Notes: a model not told the origin generated them from the letters alone. Positions 32,025 through 41,250 are shown, counted from the stretch's first letter. The stretch is 64,000 nucleotides of DNA from Syntrophotalea acetylenica (GCF_001888165.1 NZ_CP015455.1:682001-746000), one strand, 5' to 3'. A program made the numbers and translations.

Positions 32025-33050
32025 TCATTGGGCCTCTTCGGCGGCGACGTCGGCCGGTTTCAGGCCGAAATGTTGCAGCAGACGTTCTTCAATGGCCTGG
32101 CAGGTTTCCGGGTGTTCACGCAGAAACTGTTTGGCATTTTCACGACCCTGTCCGATACGTTCTCCGGAAAAGGAATACCAGGCGCCGCTTTTTTCGACGA
32201 TATCGGCATCGGCGCCGAGGTCGAGGACGTCGCCTTCACGGGAAATGCCCTGACCGTACATGATATCGAACTCGGCTTCCTTGAAGGGCGGCGCGACCTT
32301 GTTCTTGACCACCTTGACCCGGGTGCGGCTGCCGATGACGTCCTGGCCCTGCTTGAGGGTGGCGATCTTGCGGATGTCCATGCGTACCGAGGAATAGAAT
32401 TTAAGCGCGTTGCCGCCGGTGGTGGTTTCGGGATTGCCGAACATGACGCCGATTTTCATGCGAATCTGATTGATGAAGATCACGCAGCAGTTGGATTTGC
32501 TGATGGTGCCGGTCAATTTGCGCAGAGCCTGGGACATGAGGCGCGCCTGCAGGCCGACGTGGGCGTCGCCCATTTCGCCTTCGATTTCGGCGCGCGGCAC
32601 CAGGGCGGCTACGGAGTCGATCACCAGCACGTCGATGGCGCCGCTGCGCACCAGCACCTCGGTGATCTCCAGCGCCTGTTCGCCGGTATCTGGCTGGGAT
32701 ACCAGCAGATCATCGGTGCGGACGCCAAGCTTGCGGGCATAGTGGATATCCAGGGCGTGCTCGGCATCGACGAAAGCGGCGATGCCGCCTTTTTTCTGTG
32801 CCTCGGCCACGATATGCAGCGCCAGGGTGGTTTTGCCCGAGGATTCCGGGCCGTAGATTTCAATAACGCGACCGCGCGGTATGCCGCCAACTCCCAGGGC
32901 GATATCGAGACTCAGGGCTCCGGTCGGAATGGTGGCGACGTCCGGCACGACGGCGTCCTCGCCGAGGCGCATGATGCTGCCCTTGCCGAACTGTTTTTCG
33001 ATCTGGCTCATGGCCAGGTCGATGGCACGTTCTCGATTGTCGGTCGTCAT
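32025..33050 (-). CDS. recA: RecA recombinase
   Basis: RecA forms filaments on single-stranded DNA, drives strand exchange and triggers LexA cleavage. The 341-residue protein has Walker [14 protein letters not shown] near 66-78, the Walker B strand [11 protein letters not shown] near 142, and loop L2 [20 protein letters not shown] near 202. The acidic C-terminus is shorter than in E. coli. [14 protein letters not shown] is preceded by GGAGG; an in-frame TTG six codons earlier overlaps that ribosome site. No clear LexA box was identified by eye in the short upstream gap. Confidence 0.97.
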   Translation of the reverse strand: MTTDNRERAIDLAMSQIEKQFGKGSIMRLGEDAVVPDVATIPTGALSLDIALGVGGIPRGRVIEIYGPESSGKTTLALHIVAEAQKKGGIAAFVDAEHALDIHYARKLGVRTDDLLVSQPDTGEQALEITEVLVRSGAIDVLVIDSVAALVPRAEIEGEMGDAHVGLQARLMSQALRKLTGTISKSNCCVIFINQIRMKIGVMFGNPETTTGGNALKFYSSVRMDIRKIATLKQGQDVIGSRTRVKVVKNKVAPPFKEAEFDIMYGQGISREGDVLDLGADADIVEKSGAWYSFSGERIGQGRENAKQFLREHPETCQAIEERLLQHFGLKPADVAAEEAQ

Positions 33051-33098
33051 GATCCGGATATCCTCCAAGGGTGATGTGTTTGCATTTCGCGGGCGCCT

Positions 33099-33659
33099 TC
33101 AACCCCGCAGCGGCGTTTCGCGGCGTGGCAGATGTATCGCGCCCCGTGGCGTCAGGCGGCTTTCGTACAATATCAGGCGGGTCAACCGCAGCTGGCCGCA
33201 TTGCCTGTCCAGGAAGGGAGCCAGTTGCCGGCCGATGGCCGGGTCAGGCTGACGGCAGCGTCCCAGGGTCAGGTGAGGCCTGAAGGGCTTGTCGTCCGGC
33301 GGCATCTGCAACCGGCTTAACATGCCGGTGACAGCCGTATGCAGATTGCGCAGCGCCTCGTCGCCTTGCAGTCCCAGCCAGACAACCCTGGGGCGTTTCA
33401 GATCCGGGAAAGCTCCGAGCCCGCCGATCCGCACCTCGGCAGGGGCGAAAATATCTCCTATCGATAGCATAGACGTGCCGATTTTTTCAAGCGATTCTTC
33501 GGGGATATCACCCAGAAAGGCCAGTGTGAGGTGCAGGGTTTCGGGCGACACCCAACGCACCATCGGCAGCCGGGTGGCAAGTTCCCGCTGCAGATTCACA
33601 ATCCTGTCGAAAACCGTGCCTTCCAGGGGCATGGCAATAAAGGCGCGAAGCGTTTGCAT
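33099..33659 (-). CDS. thpR: RNA 2',3'-cyclic phosphodiesterase
   Basis: A 186-residue 2H phosphoesterase. The two HxTx motifs are HLTLAFLG near 42-49 and HLTLGRC near 132-138. It starts MQTLRAFIAMPLEG, the family form. It follows cinA by 8 bp; thpR and cinA are neighbours in several relatives. It may repair or process RNA ends. Confidence 0.92.
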   Translation of the reverse strand: MQTLRAFIAMPLEGTVFDRIVNLQRELATRLPMVRWVSPETLHLTLAFLGDIPEESLEKIGTSMLSIGDIFAPAEVRIGGLGAFPDLKRPRVVWLGLQGDEALRNLHTAVTGMLSRLQMPPDDKPFRPHLTLGRCRQPDPAIGRQLAPFLDRQCGQLRLTRLILYESRLTPRGAIHLPRRETPLRG

Positions 33660-33667
33660 GCCGGATT

Positions 33668-34906
33668 TCAGCTTTCGCCGGCGAGGTAGCGCCGCAGCCA
33701 TTCCAGGGCCATACAAGCCGAGATGCGCCGGATCTGCTCGCGGTCGCCACTGAAACGGTAGCCTTGCACCCGCTCCTGATCCGCAGCGCTCAGGGCCAGG
33801 AAAACCGTGCCGACCGGTTTTTCCGGGGTGCCGCCATCGGGCCCGGCAATACCGGTAACGGCCAGTCCCAGATCGGTGCCGGCGCTGTGTCTTATGCCCC
33901 GGGCCATGGCCCGGGCGCAGGCGCGGCTGACGGCGCCGTCCTGGCGCAGAATCTCGTCCGGCACCTGCAGCCAATCCCGTTTGGCGCTGTTGGAGTAGGT
34001 CACCGCACCCCGCTCCAGAAAGCGTGACGCGCCTGGAATGTCGGTAAGCATCTGGCTGACCAGGCCGCCGGTGCAGGATTCGGCCAGGGCCAGTGTAAGG
34101 TTGGCGTCGGTCAGCATGCGCGCGACGTTGGCCGCCAGGGTTTCCTTGCCAACGGCGAATACAAAGGGTTCCAGTAATTTGCGGGCATGCAGTTCGGCCC
34201 GGTCGAGCTGTTCACCGGCTTCACTGCCACTGGCGCGCAACTTGACATGCACGAAGGGGAAGTCGACGCCGTAGGCCAGTTGTACACCCTGCGCCAGCGG
34301 GGCCTGGACGAAGAGTTCCTCGATCTTTGGCTCGGACAGGCCAAAAACCTTCAGGATGCGTTCCTGCAGGGGGGTGCTGCCGCCGCTGCGCTCCTGCAGG
34401 CGGGGCAGCACCTGCTCCTCGAGCATGGCGATCATCTCGCGGGGCACCCCGGGCAGGAAAAACAGGTCGCAGTTGCCGTGGCGCAGGTAAAAACCCGGTG
34501 CGGTGCCGAGGCGGTTGGGAAGGATGACGGATTTTTGCGGCAGCAGTGCCTGTTTTTCGTTGCGCGGATGCATCTCCCTGTTTTTCTGCTCGAAAAAACG
34601 GCGGATCTGCGCCAGGGCTTCCTCATTGAGCACCAGCCGCCGTCCGAAGGTTCGGGCGGCCACGCGCGCGGTGAGATCATCGTCGGTGGGGCCCAGACCG
34701 CCGGTGCCGATAATCACTTCGCGTCTGGCGGTCATGTCGTGCAGGGCCGCTTCGATTTCCGCCTCGTCGTCACCGACCGCGCGGGATTCCCTGACCGCGT
34801 AGCCCCAGGCTCCCAGAAGCTGGGCGATACGGGCGGTGTTGGTGTCGGACATTTCCCCATTGACCAGCTCGTCGCCGGTCGTCAGTACCGCGATATTCAG
34901 ACTCAT
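33668..34906 (-). CDS. cinA: CinA: competence/damage-inducible protein with nicotinamide-nucleotide amidase domain
   Basis: A 412-residue two-domain protein. Residues 1-170 form the MoCF-like pyrophosphatase domain (TTGDELVNGEMSDTNTARIA; GGLGPTDDDLTARV). Residues about 250-410 form the PncC amidase domain (LALAESCTGGLVSQMLTDIPGASRF; GIAGPDGGTPEKPVGTVF), which recycles NMN. CinA is placed upstream of thpR and two genes before recA, in keeping with the common cinA-recA linkage. Confidence 0.95.
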   Translation of the reverse strand: MSLNIAVLTTGDELVNGEMSDTNTARIAQLLGAWGYAVRESRAVGDDEAEIEAALHDMTARREVIIGTGGLGPTDDDLTARVAARTFGRRLVLNEEALAQIRRFFEQKNREMHPRNEKQALLPQKSVILPNRLGTAPGFYLRHGNCDLFFLPGVPREMIAMLEEQVLPRLQERSGGSTPLQERILKVFGLSEPKIEELFVQAPLAQGVQLAYGVDFPFVHVKLRASGSEAGEQLDRAELHARKLLEPFVFAVGKETLAANVARMLTDANLTLALAESCTGGLVSQMLTDIPGASRFLERGAVTYSNSAKRDWLQVPDEILRQDGAVSRACARAMARGIRHSAGTDLGLAVTGIAGPDGGTPEKPVGTVFLALSAADQERVQGYRFSGDREQIRRISACMALEWLRRYLAGES

Positions 34907-34967
34907 GACAACTGCTCCAGGGGTTGCGTGTTGGGTGTGTTAAGCGGCATTCCTTGCCGGCAAGCTT

Positions 34968-35420
34968 TCAGGGCAGCCAGTTCAAAGCCAGTCGTAGCGC
35001 CAGAGCGCCGTAGAGGCCGGCGACCACGTCATCCAGCACCACGCCGATGCCATTTTTCATGTGCCGGTCGATCTGCCGTGCCGGCGGCGGTTTGACGATA
35101 TCGAACAGGCGAAAAAAGACAAATCCGAGCAATGCGTTTCGCCAGGAGAAGGGCAGCAGGGCGACCGTCGCCAGATACCCGACGAGCTCGTCAATGACGA
35201 TGCGGCCGTCGTCTGCCTGCCCGTAAATGATACCGGCGGCGTCGCAGATCCAGAAGGACAGAAACAGCAGGGCAGCCCAGCTCATCAGGTAGATGGCGGC
35301 CGGCAGCGGAGCCAGCAGGTAGAAAACCAGGACGCCGGCCAGGGTGCCAAAGGTGCCCGATGCGACGGGAGCATAGCCGAGACCGGCATTGCTGGCGAAA
35401 AACAGGATAAAACGACGCAT
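34968..35420 (-). CDS. pgpA: Phosphatidylglycerophosphatase A
   Basis: PgpA dephosphorylates phosphatidylglycerophosphate in the inner membrane. The 150-residue protein has family motifs GLGYAPVASGTFGTLAG at 13-29, DDGRIVIDELVGY near 70-82, FFRLFDIVKPPPARQID near 102-118 and GIGVVLDDVVAGLY near 124-137, with four hydrophobic helices. It lies between larC (3-bp gap) and cinA. Confidence 0.95.
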   Translation of the reverse strand: MRRFILFFASNAGLGYAPVASGTFGTLAGVLVFYLLAPLPAAIYLMSWAALLFLSFWICDAAGIIYGQADDGRIVIDELVGYLATVALLPFSWRNALLGFVFFRLFDIVKPPPARQIDRHMKNGIGVVLDDVVAGLYGALALRLALNWLP

Positions 35421-35423
35421 GCT

Positions 35424-36608
35424 TCAGCCTTTCACGGGGAAAAGGTCCTCCGCGGACCGCTCCGCGAGGCGGTAGATCTCGGGCAGGGACCGGCCGCTGC
35501 GGTCCGCCAGATCCCGACAGCTTTCGAATTCGGGAGACAACCGCACCAGGCACTGCCCATCGTAAAACAGCTTGACCAGGACCTCGCCAAGCGGCGTGTT
35601 TACACTACGGATATCGCGGCGCAGCTTGAAACGGCGGCTTTCCAGGCAGCGGACCCCTCCAGCGGTACTCTCGCGCAGGATGTGGCGGGCAAGCATCGCG
35701 GCGCTGTGGGGTTCGGCCACCACCGTGAGGCGGACCCCGGGGCGGTTTTTTTTCATTTGCAGCGGCGCGAAGCCCACATCCAGGGCTCCGGCTTTCAGCA
35801 ACCGCTCCATGAGGGCGCCGAGCCACTCGGGGTTGGCGTCGTCCAGGTGACATTCGAGGGTTGCCACGCGGTCCGTTTCCCCTTCCCAGGGATCGTCGGC
35901 AACGCCCAGCAGGCCGCGCAGCAGGTTGGGCCGATCGCTCAACTGCCGGTCGCCGGATCCGTAGCCGACACGATCGAGGGTCATCGCCGGAAGGTCGCCG
36001 AAGCGGGCGATCTCGGCAGCGATGGCGGCGCCGGTCGGCGTGACCAGTTCCACGGTGGCTGCATCGCCCACCGTGGGCAGCCCCCGCAGGATCTCCAGGG
36101 TCGCCGGAGCGGGCAGTGGAAAACTGCCGTGGGCGCAATCCACGGTGCCGCGGGTCAGGGGCAACGGGGCACAGATGACGCGCGCCGGACTCAGGTGATG
36201 CAGGCCGATGGCGGCGCCGACGATGTCGACGATGGAATCGACGGCGCCGACTTCGTGGAAATGTACTTCTTCAAGGGGGCGGTCATGAATTTTGGCTTCG
36301 GCCTCGCCGATGCGGCGGAATATGCGGCGTGCGAGGCCGATAACGGCTGGATTTAGCGGACAGTCGGCGAGCATGGCGTCGATTTGCCGCCAGGTGCGGT
36401 GATGATGCTGTTCCGCGTGTTCAACCACGATTTTGCAGGCGCCGATGTGCTGGCGTTCGGTGCGTTCCTGACGCAACCGGTAACCTGTAACGGGGAGTTT
36501 TTCCAGTCCGGCGGTAATGACCTCCAGCGGTACGCCCAGGTCGATCAGCATGCCGAGGAACATGTCGCCGGAGATGCCGGCGAAGGTGTCGAGGAACAAT
36601 ACGCTCAT
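35424..36608 (-). CDS. larC: LarC nickel-inserting enzyme for the nickel-pincer cofactor
   Basis: LarC inserts nickel into the pincer cofactor by CTP-dependent cyclometallation. The 394-residue protein starts MSVLFLDTFAGISGDMFLGMLIDLG. A His-rich loop AEQHHHRTWRQ near 64-74 and EEVHFHEVGAVDSIVDIVG near 113-131 are likely metal-handling parts. In some lactobacilli larC needs a frameshift; here it is one continuous frame. The start overlaps the larB stop by 4 bp. Confidence 0.93.
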   Translation of the reverse strand: MSVLFLDTFAGISGDMFLGMLIDLGVPLEVITAGLEKLPVTGYRLRQERTERQHIGACKIVVEHAEQHHHRTWRQIDAMLADCPLNPAVIGLARRIFRRIGEAEAKIHDRPLEEVHFHEVGAVDSIVDIVGAAIGLHHLSPARVICAPLPLTRGTVDCAHGSFPLPAPATLEILRGLPTVGDAATVELVTPTGAAIAAEIARFGDLPAMTLDRVGYGSGDRQLSDRPNLLRGLLGVADDPWEGETDRVATLECHLDDANPEWLGALMERLLKAGALDVGFAPLQMKKNRPGVRLTVVAEPHSAAMLARHILRESTAGGVRCLESRRFKLRRDIRSVNTPLGEVLVKLFYDGQCLVRLSPEFESCRDLADRSGRSLPEIYRLAERSAEDLFPVKG

Positions 36609-37363
36609 GGCTGAGGCCTCCGGTTGATGCGGTTTGCGGCGCAGGCAGCGCCGTAACCGTTGTCGATGTTGACCACGGTGATACCTCCCGCGCAGGAATT
36701 GAGCATGCCAAGCAGCGCCGCTACACCGCCGAGGGCAGCGCCGTAGCCGACGGATGTGGGCACCGCGATGACCGGCGCGGCCACCAGCCCGCCGATCACC
36801 GAGGGCAGTGCGCCCTCCATGCCGGCCACGGCAATGATTACCGAGGCACTGCGCAGTCGGTCGAGGTGCGCCAGCAGCCGGTGCAGGCCGGCAACGCCGA
36901 CATCGACCAACTCTTCCACCGCATTGCCGAACATGCGCGCAGTGGTGGCCGCCTCCCGTGCAACCGGCAGATCGGAAGTGCCAGCGCAGACCACCAGGAC
37001 AGTGCCGAGCCCCGTGCTCTGTGGCGGATGGCGGACGATGGTCAGGGTGCGCCCCAGTGGATCGTATTCGGCGTCCGGGAAAACTTTCATCAGAGCCGAA
37101 GCCTTGTCGGCATCGAGGCGGGTTGCCAGCATATTGCTGCCAGCATTGAGAAGCCCCTCGGCAATGCGCAGGATCTGATCGGAGGTTTTCCCCTCGCCGA
37201 AAACAACCTCCGGCGCTCCCTGACGCAGCCCCCGGTGATGATCGACAAGGGCATCGCCGACATCCTCGAAGGGCAGGGTGGTCAGTCGGTCAAGGCCATC
37301 TGCGACCGACAGTTCGCCGGAGCGGATGGCCATCAGGCAGGTTTTTAGACGATCGGGATCCAT
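36605..37363 (-). CDS. larB: LarB, nicotinic acid adenine dinucleotide carboxylase/hydrolase
   Basis: LarB carboxylates and cleaves NaAD as the first step to the nickel-pincer cofactor. The 252-residue protein has a C-terminal PurE-like domain: VVCAGTSDLPVAREAATTA near 120-138, AVAGMEGALPSVIGGLVAAPVIAVPTS near 177-203 and GITVVNIDNGYGAA near 229. The ATG at 37363 gives the normal length; upstream in-frame codons are Cys-rich and unlike the family. With larC and the distant larE the set for cofactor synthesis is complete. Confidence 0.94.
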   Translation of the reverse strand: MDPDRLKTCLMAIRSGELSVADGLDRLTTLPFEDVGDALVDHHRGLRQGAPEVVFGEGKTSDQILRIAEGLLNAGSNMLATRLDADKASALMKVFPDAEYDPLGRTLTIVRHPPQSTGLGTVLVVCAGTSDLPVAREAATTARMFGNAVEELVDVGVAGLHRLLAHLDRLRSASVIIAVAGMEGALPSVIGGLVAAPVIAVPTSVGYGAALGGVAALLGMLNSCAGGITVVNIDNGYGAACAANRINRRPQP

Positions 37364-37516
37364 GGGTGTTTGTCCTTGCGCGAATGGAAGACCCAAACGA
37401 TAACAATTCAGACCGCAAAAACAAAGGATAAATGTTGTTCGGTGAGGGGTCGCGCAAGGATTTGGAAATGCATGGCCGACCATGCTGCTTCGGTGACACA
37501 GCGCCTGGAGCAGGAG

Positions 37517-38611
37517 TCAGAACAACCCATCGATCGCATCGAAATCAATGGCGGTTTCGGCGAGTTTCTGCAGCAGGCTGATTTTTTCCTTGTCCTCGGG
37601 GTGGATTTTGGCCGTGTCGTTGGCGATGGCCGAGAAGACTTCGGCGCTGCTGAGCTTTTCCACCCGCATGTAAGGGATGTTGCTGCGGTCGAGGATCTGC
37701 TGGGTGACTTTGGATATGGGATAGAGGCCGGGAATTACCAGAGCGACGATTTTGGATTGGTATTCCGGTATGTTGTAAAGGGCCGCCAGGGTGACCAGCA
37801 ATTCGTTGCGGGTGCTGGTGACAATGATCAGGGTCGATTCCTGCAGCAGGTCGGAAACGCGCTGGGTGGAGGCCGCGCCGAGATGTACATGGTGGATGAT
37901 GTGCTGGGCGGCGTCCTGGTTTCCCCTGAGGAATGCGTTCAGCAGATTGGCGATGTGTTTGACCGTCGGATTGGCGAGGATGGGCGAGTAGTTGAATCCG
38001 CCCATGATTTGAAACGGCATATCCCTGAAGGCGATATTCAGATATTTCAGGGCCGTCTCACGTTTGGGGCGAAGCAGCTTGTTGACCAGTATCAGGCGCA
38101 GGTCGGCCTGCTTTTGCAGGCAAAGGGCGTGGTTGAGATGTACGTTGTCGATGACCTTGCCGATGCCGGCATTCGTGACCATCAGCATCGGGGCGTCCAG
38201 CAGCCGCGCCATGTCCGGGTTGCTGAGTTGCGCGACGGAACCGACGCCGACATGGCCGGCGCCTTCGATCACCAGAAAGTCGCAACGCTTAGCAAGTTCC
38301 GCGGCAGCTTCGACGATTTTATCTTTCAAAGAGTCGGCGGAAATCTTGCCATCCAGCAGATGCCGGGTCGATTCGGGCTGCAGCACGACCGGCGACATCA
38401 AATCGAGATCCTCATCGAGATTGAAGATTTCCGCGATCAGGGCCGCGTCCAGATCGACCCAGCGTCCCTTGTAAATGGTAGGTTTGGGGCCCAGCGGCTT
38501 GATGAAACCGATCCGCCGGTATTTTTTACGTGCCATGTGCAGCAGGGAAATACTGGTGGTGGTTTTGCCGCATTCCTGGCCGGTGGCGGCAACGAAAATC
38601 TTTTTGGTCAC
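37517..38611 (-). CDS. BioD-like P-loop protein with DRTGG domain
   Basis: A 364-residue protein. Residues 1-200 resemble dethiobiotin-synthetase-type P-loop proteins (VAATGQECGKTTTSISLL near 7-24, FLVIEGAGHVGVGSVAQL near 111-128). The C-terminal part (about 215-330) looks like the DRTGG domain that is also found at the N-terminus of bacterial phosphate acetyltransferase. Proteins of this kind are annotated as AAA/cobyrinic-acid-synthase-like; the role is unknown but may be regulatory in acetyl-CoA metabolism. It is transcribed away from the receptor gene. Confidence 0.75.
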   Translation of the reverse strand: MTKKIFVAATGQECGKTTTSISLLHMARKKYRRIGFIKPLGPKPTIYKGRWVDLDAALIAEIFNLDEDLDLMSPVVLQPESTRHLLDGKISADSLKDKIVEAAAELAKRCDFLVIEGAGHVGVGSVAQLSNPDMARLLDAPMLMVTNAGIGKVIDNVHLNHALCLQKQADLRLILVNKLLRPKRETALKYLNIAFRDMPFQIMGGFNYSPILANPTVKHIANLLNAFLRGNQDAAQHIIHHVHLGAASTQRVSDLLQESTLIIVTSTRNELLVTLAALYNIPEYQSKIVALVIPGLYPISKVTQQILDRSNIPYMRVEKLSSAEVFSAIANDTAKIHPEDKEKISLLQKLAETAIDFDAIDGLF

Positions 38612-38792
38612 GGTGAGCTCCTGACCCTGCGGTGAATGGGTGCCATGCTGATGCTGTCATCGCGGTGACCCATTATAGGATACGGACTGGATGCTTTCAA
38701 AAACTAAAAATACGTATGTTCGGTTTTTCCCAAATAAAGCGTAACAATCTCCAAAAAACAGGTTTTTTGTCAGGAATCGTTTGGTAAACGAG
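38612..38792. other. Upstream part of the divergent region before the TonB receptor
   Basis: Together with the receptor promoter and leader this makes a 324-bp non-coding stretch. The part here is AT-rich with CAAAAAACAGG-TTTTTTGTC, a short inverted repeat near 38751-38771. The promoter of the leftward BioD/DRTGG gene should lie here but was not pinpointed. Confidence 0.4.
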
Positions 38793-38822
38793 TTGACAAC
38801 GCTGTGGAGGCTTCGCTATATT
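38793..38822 (+). promoter_or_regulatory. Promoter of the TonB-dependent receptor gene
   Basis: TTGACA (38793-38798), 18-bp spacer, TATATT (38817-38822). Transcription should begin near 38829. The -10 box is embedded in the left half of the operator described separately. Confidence 0.75.
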
Positions 38823-38837
38823 GCCGAAACGATAGCG
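38814..38837 (+). promoter_or_regulatory. ModE-like operator 1
   Basis: CGCTAT-N12-ATAGCG is a perfect 6-bp inverted repeat in a 24-bp frame. Against the E. coli modA operator halves (CGTTATATTGTC / GCCTACATAACG) I count 16 identities in 24, with the changed third base matched by a complementary change in the other half. It covers the -10 box and start point, as ModE does at modABCD. A second overlapping palindrome, CGAAACG-N4-CGTTTCG, occupies 38825-38842 and could be the true site of another regulator. Confidence 0.65.
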
Positions 38838-38935
38838 TTTCGCGAAAAAGTTCTTATTTTTATAGGGTTAATCCCTGTTTTCTGGCGAACCATGTCGGGT
38901 AGAACTCATTTAATTGGAGATGGAGGAACTCGGAA

Positions 38936-40899
38936 ATGAAGTCAATCAAAGTACGGTTGGCCGCGATGTTGGTCGGGGCCATGATGGCCGGTGGTGCGGC
39001 GAATTTACAGGCCGCGACAGCTGACGAAGAGGTGTACCGGCTCGGCGAGGTTGTCGTGTCCGGTGAGGCTTCGGTTGTCGAATCGGTGGGTGTTACGCAC
39101 AAGGTGACCGCCGAAGAAATCCAGAAGCGTGGTGTGCGCACCCTGGATGAGGCGATCAATCTGCTGCCGGGGGTGACGGTCCGTGTCGGCGGTGACGGTA
39201 CGCCGCGCATCGATATCCGCGGATTGCGCACCCGGCATGTCAAGTTGCTGCTCAACGGTACCCCCTTCAACGCCACCTCCGATGGCCAGTTTGCGCCGAA
39301 CCTGATCTCGGTGGAAAATATCGCCGAGATCGTGGTCACCACCGGCGGCGCTTCGTCCCTCTACGGCGCCGGCGGCAACGCCGGGGTTATCAATGTTATC
39401 ACCAAGAAAGGCGCCAGGGGAGCCCATGGTTCCGCCGGGGTTGAACTTGCCGAAGGCGATACGCAACTGCTGCGCGCCACCGCTGGCTACGGTGCGGACC
39501 GGTATGATGTGTTTGTCAGCGGCAGCCTCTATGAAAGGGACTACTGGGAACTTTCCGATCATTTTTCGCCGAGCAGCACCGAGGATGGCGGTGAGCGGGA
39601 AAACAGCGATTACGAGCGGGACAATCTGTTCGCCAATATCGGTTTCGCTCCCACCGACGCCACCCTGATCGGGATGACGGTAAATTATCTCAAGAGTGAT
39701 TTTGGCAAGCCTCCGGTAGCCGTGGAGGATGATTTTGCCCCCAACCTGCGCTACGAGCGTGAGGAGGACGAAGGGTTCAACGCGCAGTTGGCGCTGGATC
39801 ACGATTTCAAGGGACCCCTGAGCTTCAAGGGCTGGGCCTACTACAACAAGCTAAACACCCTTGAAAACCGCTACCTCTCGGATTACGAGACGCAGGGCGC
39901 CGGGGCGCCGGGGACCTCCCGCACCGATGCCGAAACCCAGATTTCCGGGATCAATGGCCAGCTGCGTTACGACATGCAGCGATATGGTGTCGCGACCCTG
40001 GGTGTTATGTACGAAAACAACGACTATGAAGCCCTGGGTTTTTCCGTCAACAACCGCGGCAGGCTTTCGACGGTGGATGCTTCCGGTAACTTTCAGCTGT
40101 ATGCCACGACATTCGAATACGAGGTCACTCCGCTGCCCAAACTCGGTCTGGTGCTGGGGGCGGTTACCACTGGCAGGACCGGGCGGACAAGTCCGATGGG
40201 GACTACACCTACCTTGTCGGTCTGCGCTACGACCTTTTCGACGGAACCCGCCTGAAGGCCTCCCATGCCCGCAAGATCCGCTTCCCGACCCTGCGCGATC
40301 TGTATGATCCGGAACGGGGCAATCTGGATCTGGATGCCGAGGTGACCTGGAACACCGAAGTCGGCTTCGAGCAGGACCTGCCTGCCGCCACCACGGTTTC
40401 ACTGACCGGTTTTTATATGGACATTGAGGATTTCATTGAACGGCCCGATGGCGAAGTTCAGGTGCAAAACTACGAAAAATACGAATTCTACGGCGTGGAA
40501 GTGGCGGCCGAAAACCGTTATTTCGACGAATTGTTGCTGCGTGCCAGTTATTCCTACCTGCACAGCGAGGATAAAAGTTCCGACAGCAACCGCGACCAGC
40601 TTCAGAATAGACCCGAACACAAGGTGGTGCTGGAAGCGGCCTACCAGCTGCCCTGGAACATGAGTGTTTACGGCAGCGCCATGTGGGTGGCCAACGCCTA
40701 TACCTACAACGATGATGTTACGATCAAAAAGCGCATACCGGAATACCTGGTGTTCGATTTCCGGCTCAGCAAAAAAGTGGCGAACGCGCTGGATCTGTAT
40801 TTCGGCATCCACAATGCCTTTGATGCGGATTACGTGACCAGCTATGGCATTCCCCATGCCGGCCGTGCCATGTACGGCGGGGTGACCTGGAAGTTCTGA
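38936..40899 (+). pseudogene. TonB-dependent outer-membrane receptor, frameshifted in this sequence
   Basis: The first frame (38936-40255) encodes a signal peptide, a TonB box-like segment after it (EEVYRLGEVVVSGEA), the plug domain (TLDEAINLLPGVTVRVGG, DIRGLRTRHVKLLLNG, GGASSLYGAGGNAGVINVITKK) and the first barrel strands, then runs into unrelated sequence. The continuation, with RYDLFDGTRLKASHARKIRFPTLRDLYD and the terminal GVTWKF strand, is in another frame ending at 40899. Adding one G to the G5 run at 40156-40160 joins them into a normal receptor of about 654 residues. It may be a real mutation or a sequencing error. GGAGG precedes the ATG. The substrate is unknown. Confidence 0.88.
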
Positions 40900-40935
40900 T
40901 CATCAGGAAGTTTTTGAATCCTGTATTTGTTGGTG

Positions 40936-40978
40936 ACAACAGTCGGCCGGCACCCTCGGGGTGCCGGCCGACTGTTGT
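40936..40978 (+). terminator. Strong hairpin after the receptor gene
   Basis: A perfect 20-bp stem (40936-40955 with 40959-40978) closed by TCG, containing GTCGGCCGGCACCC and its complement. It lies 37 bp after the receptor stop. There is no T run on the + strand, so it may act with Rho or as a 3' stabiliser. Confidence 0.55.
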
Positions 40979-41121
40979 CTCGGGGCGAGATGGATTTGAA
41001 ATGCCGTTTCCGGTTATGATGAAACCATGCCGGGCATAGGAGGGGCGTCTCGCGCCAGCTGTGGATACCTGATGTCCGGATGCTTGTGTTTGCGGGTAAG
41101 CGCTTGTTCGTGGGGAAGTGT
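40979..41121. other. Non-coding stretch before the ECF operon promoter
   Basis: Part of a 351-bp gap. No gene, tRNA or clear operator was seen in this part. A GGAGGGGCG run at 41039-41047 has no start codon in a useful frame behind it. Confidence 0.35.
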
Positions 41122-41150
41122 TTGACTTGCTCCTAGAGGTTCGATATAGT
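41122..41150 (+). promoter_or_regulatory. Promoter of the ECF-TonB operon
   Basis: TTGACT (41122-41127), 17-bp spacer, TATAGT (41145-41150). Transcription should begin near 41157, leaving a leader of about 95 nt. The -10 box lies 3 bp inside operator 2, the same arrangement as at the receptor gene. Confidence 0.75.
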
Positions 41151-41165
41151 CCGCCATTAATAACG
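41142..41165 (+). promoter_or_regulatory. ModE-like operator 2
   Basis: CGATAT-N12-ATAACG in a 24-bp frame; the halves pair at five of six positions. I count 15 of 24 identities with the E. coli modA operator, and the right half TAATAACG is close to its ATAACG end. It begins exactly 3 bp before the -10 box, as operator 1 does 2.3 kb upstream. Confidence 0.6.
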
Positions 41166-41250
41166 TATTGAAGATCCCCCTCCGCCCGGGCTACGGGTAG
41201 CGATGTGCCGGAAGAAACGCTTTTTGGGCTCGAAGGCGGGATCAACGAGG
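41166..41250 (+). promoter_or_regulatory. Possible structured leader of the ECF operon
   Basis: The leader RNA contains GCTAC-GG-GTAGC (41190-41203 area) and a CCCG/CGGG pair, followed by GGAAGAAACGC and T5. It is short but GC-rich and could fold as an attenuator or small riboswitch. I could not match it confidently to a known class by eye, including the Moco/Tuco motif. Confidence 0.3.
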
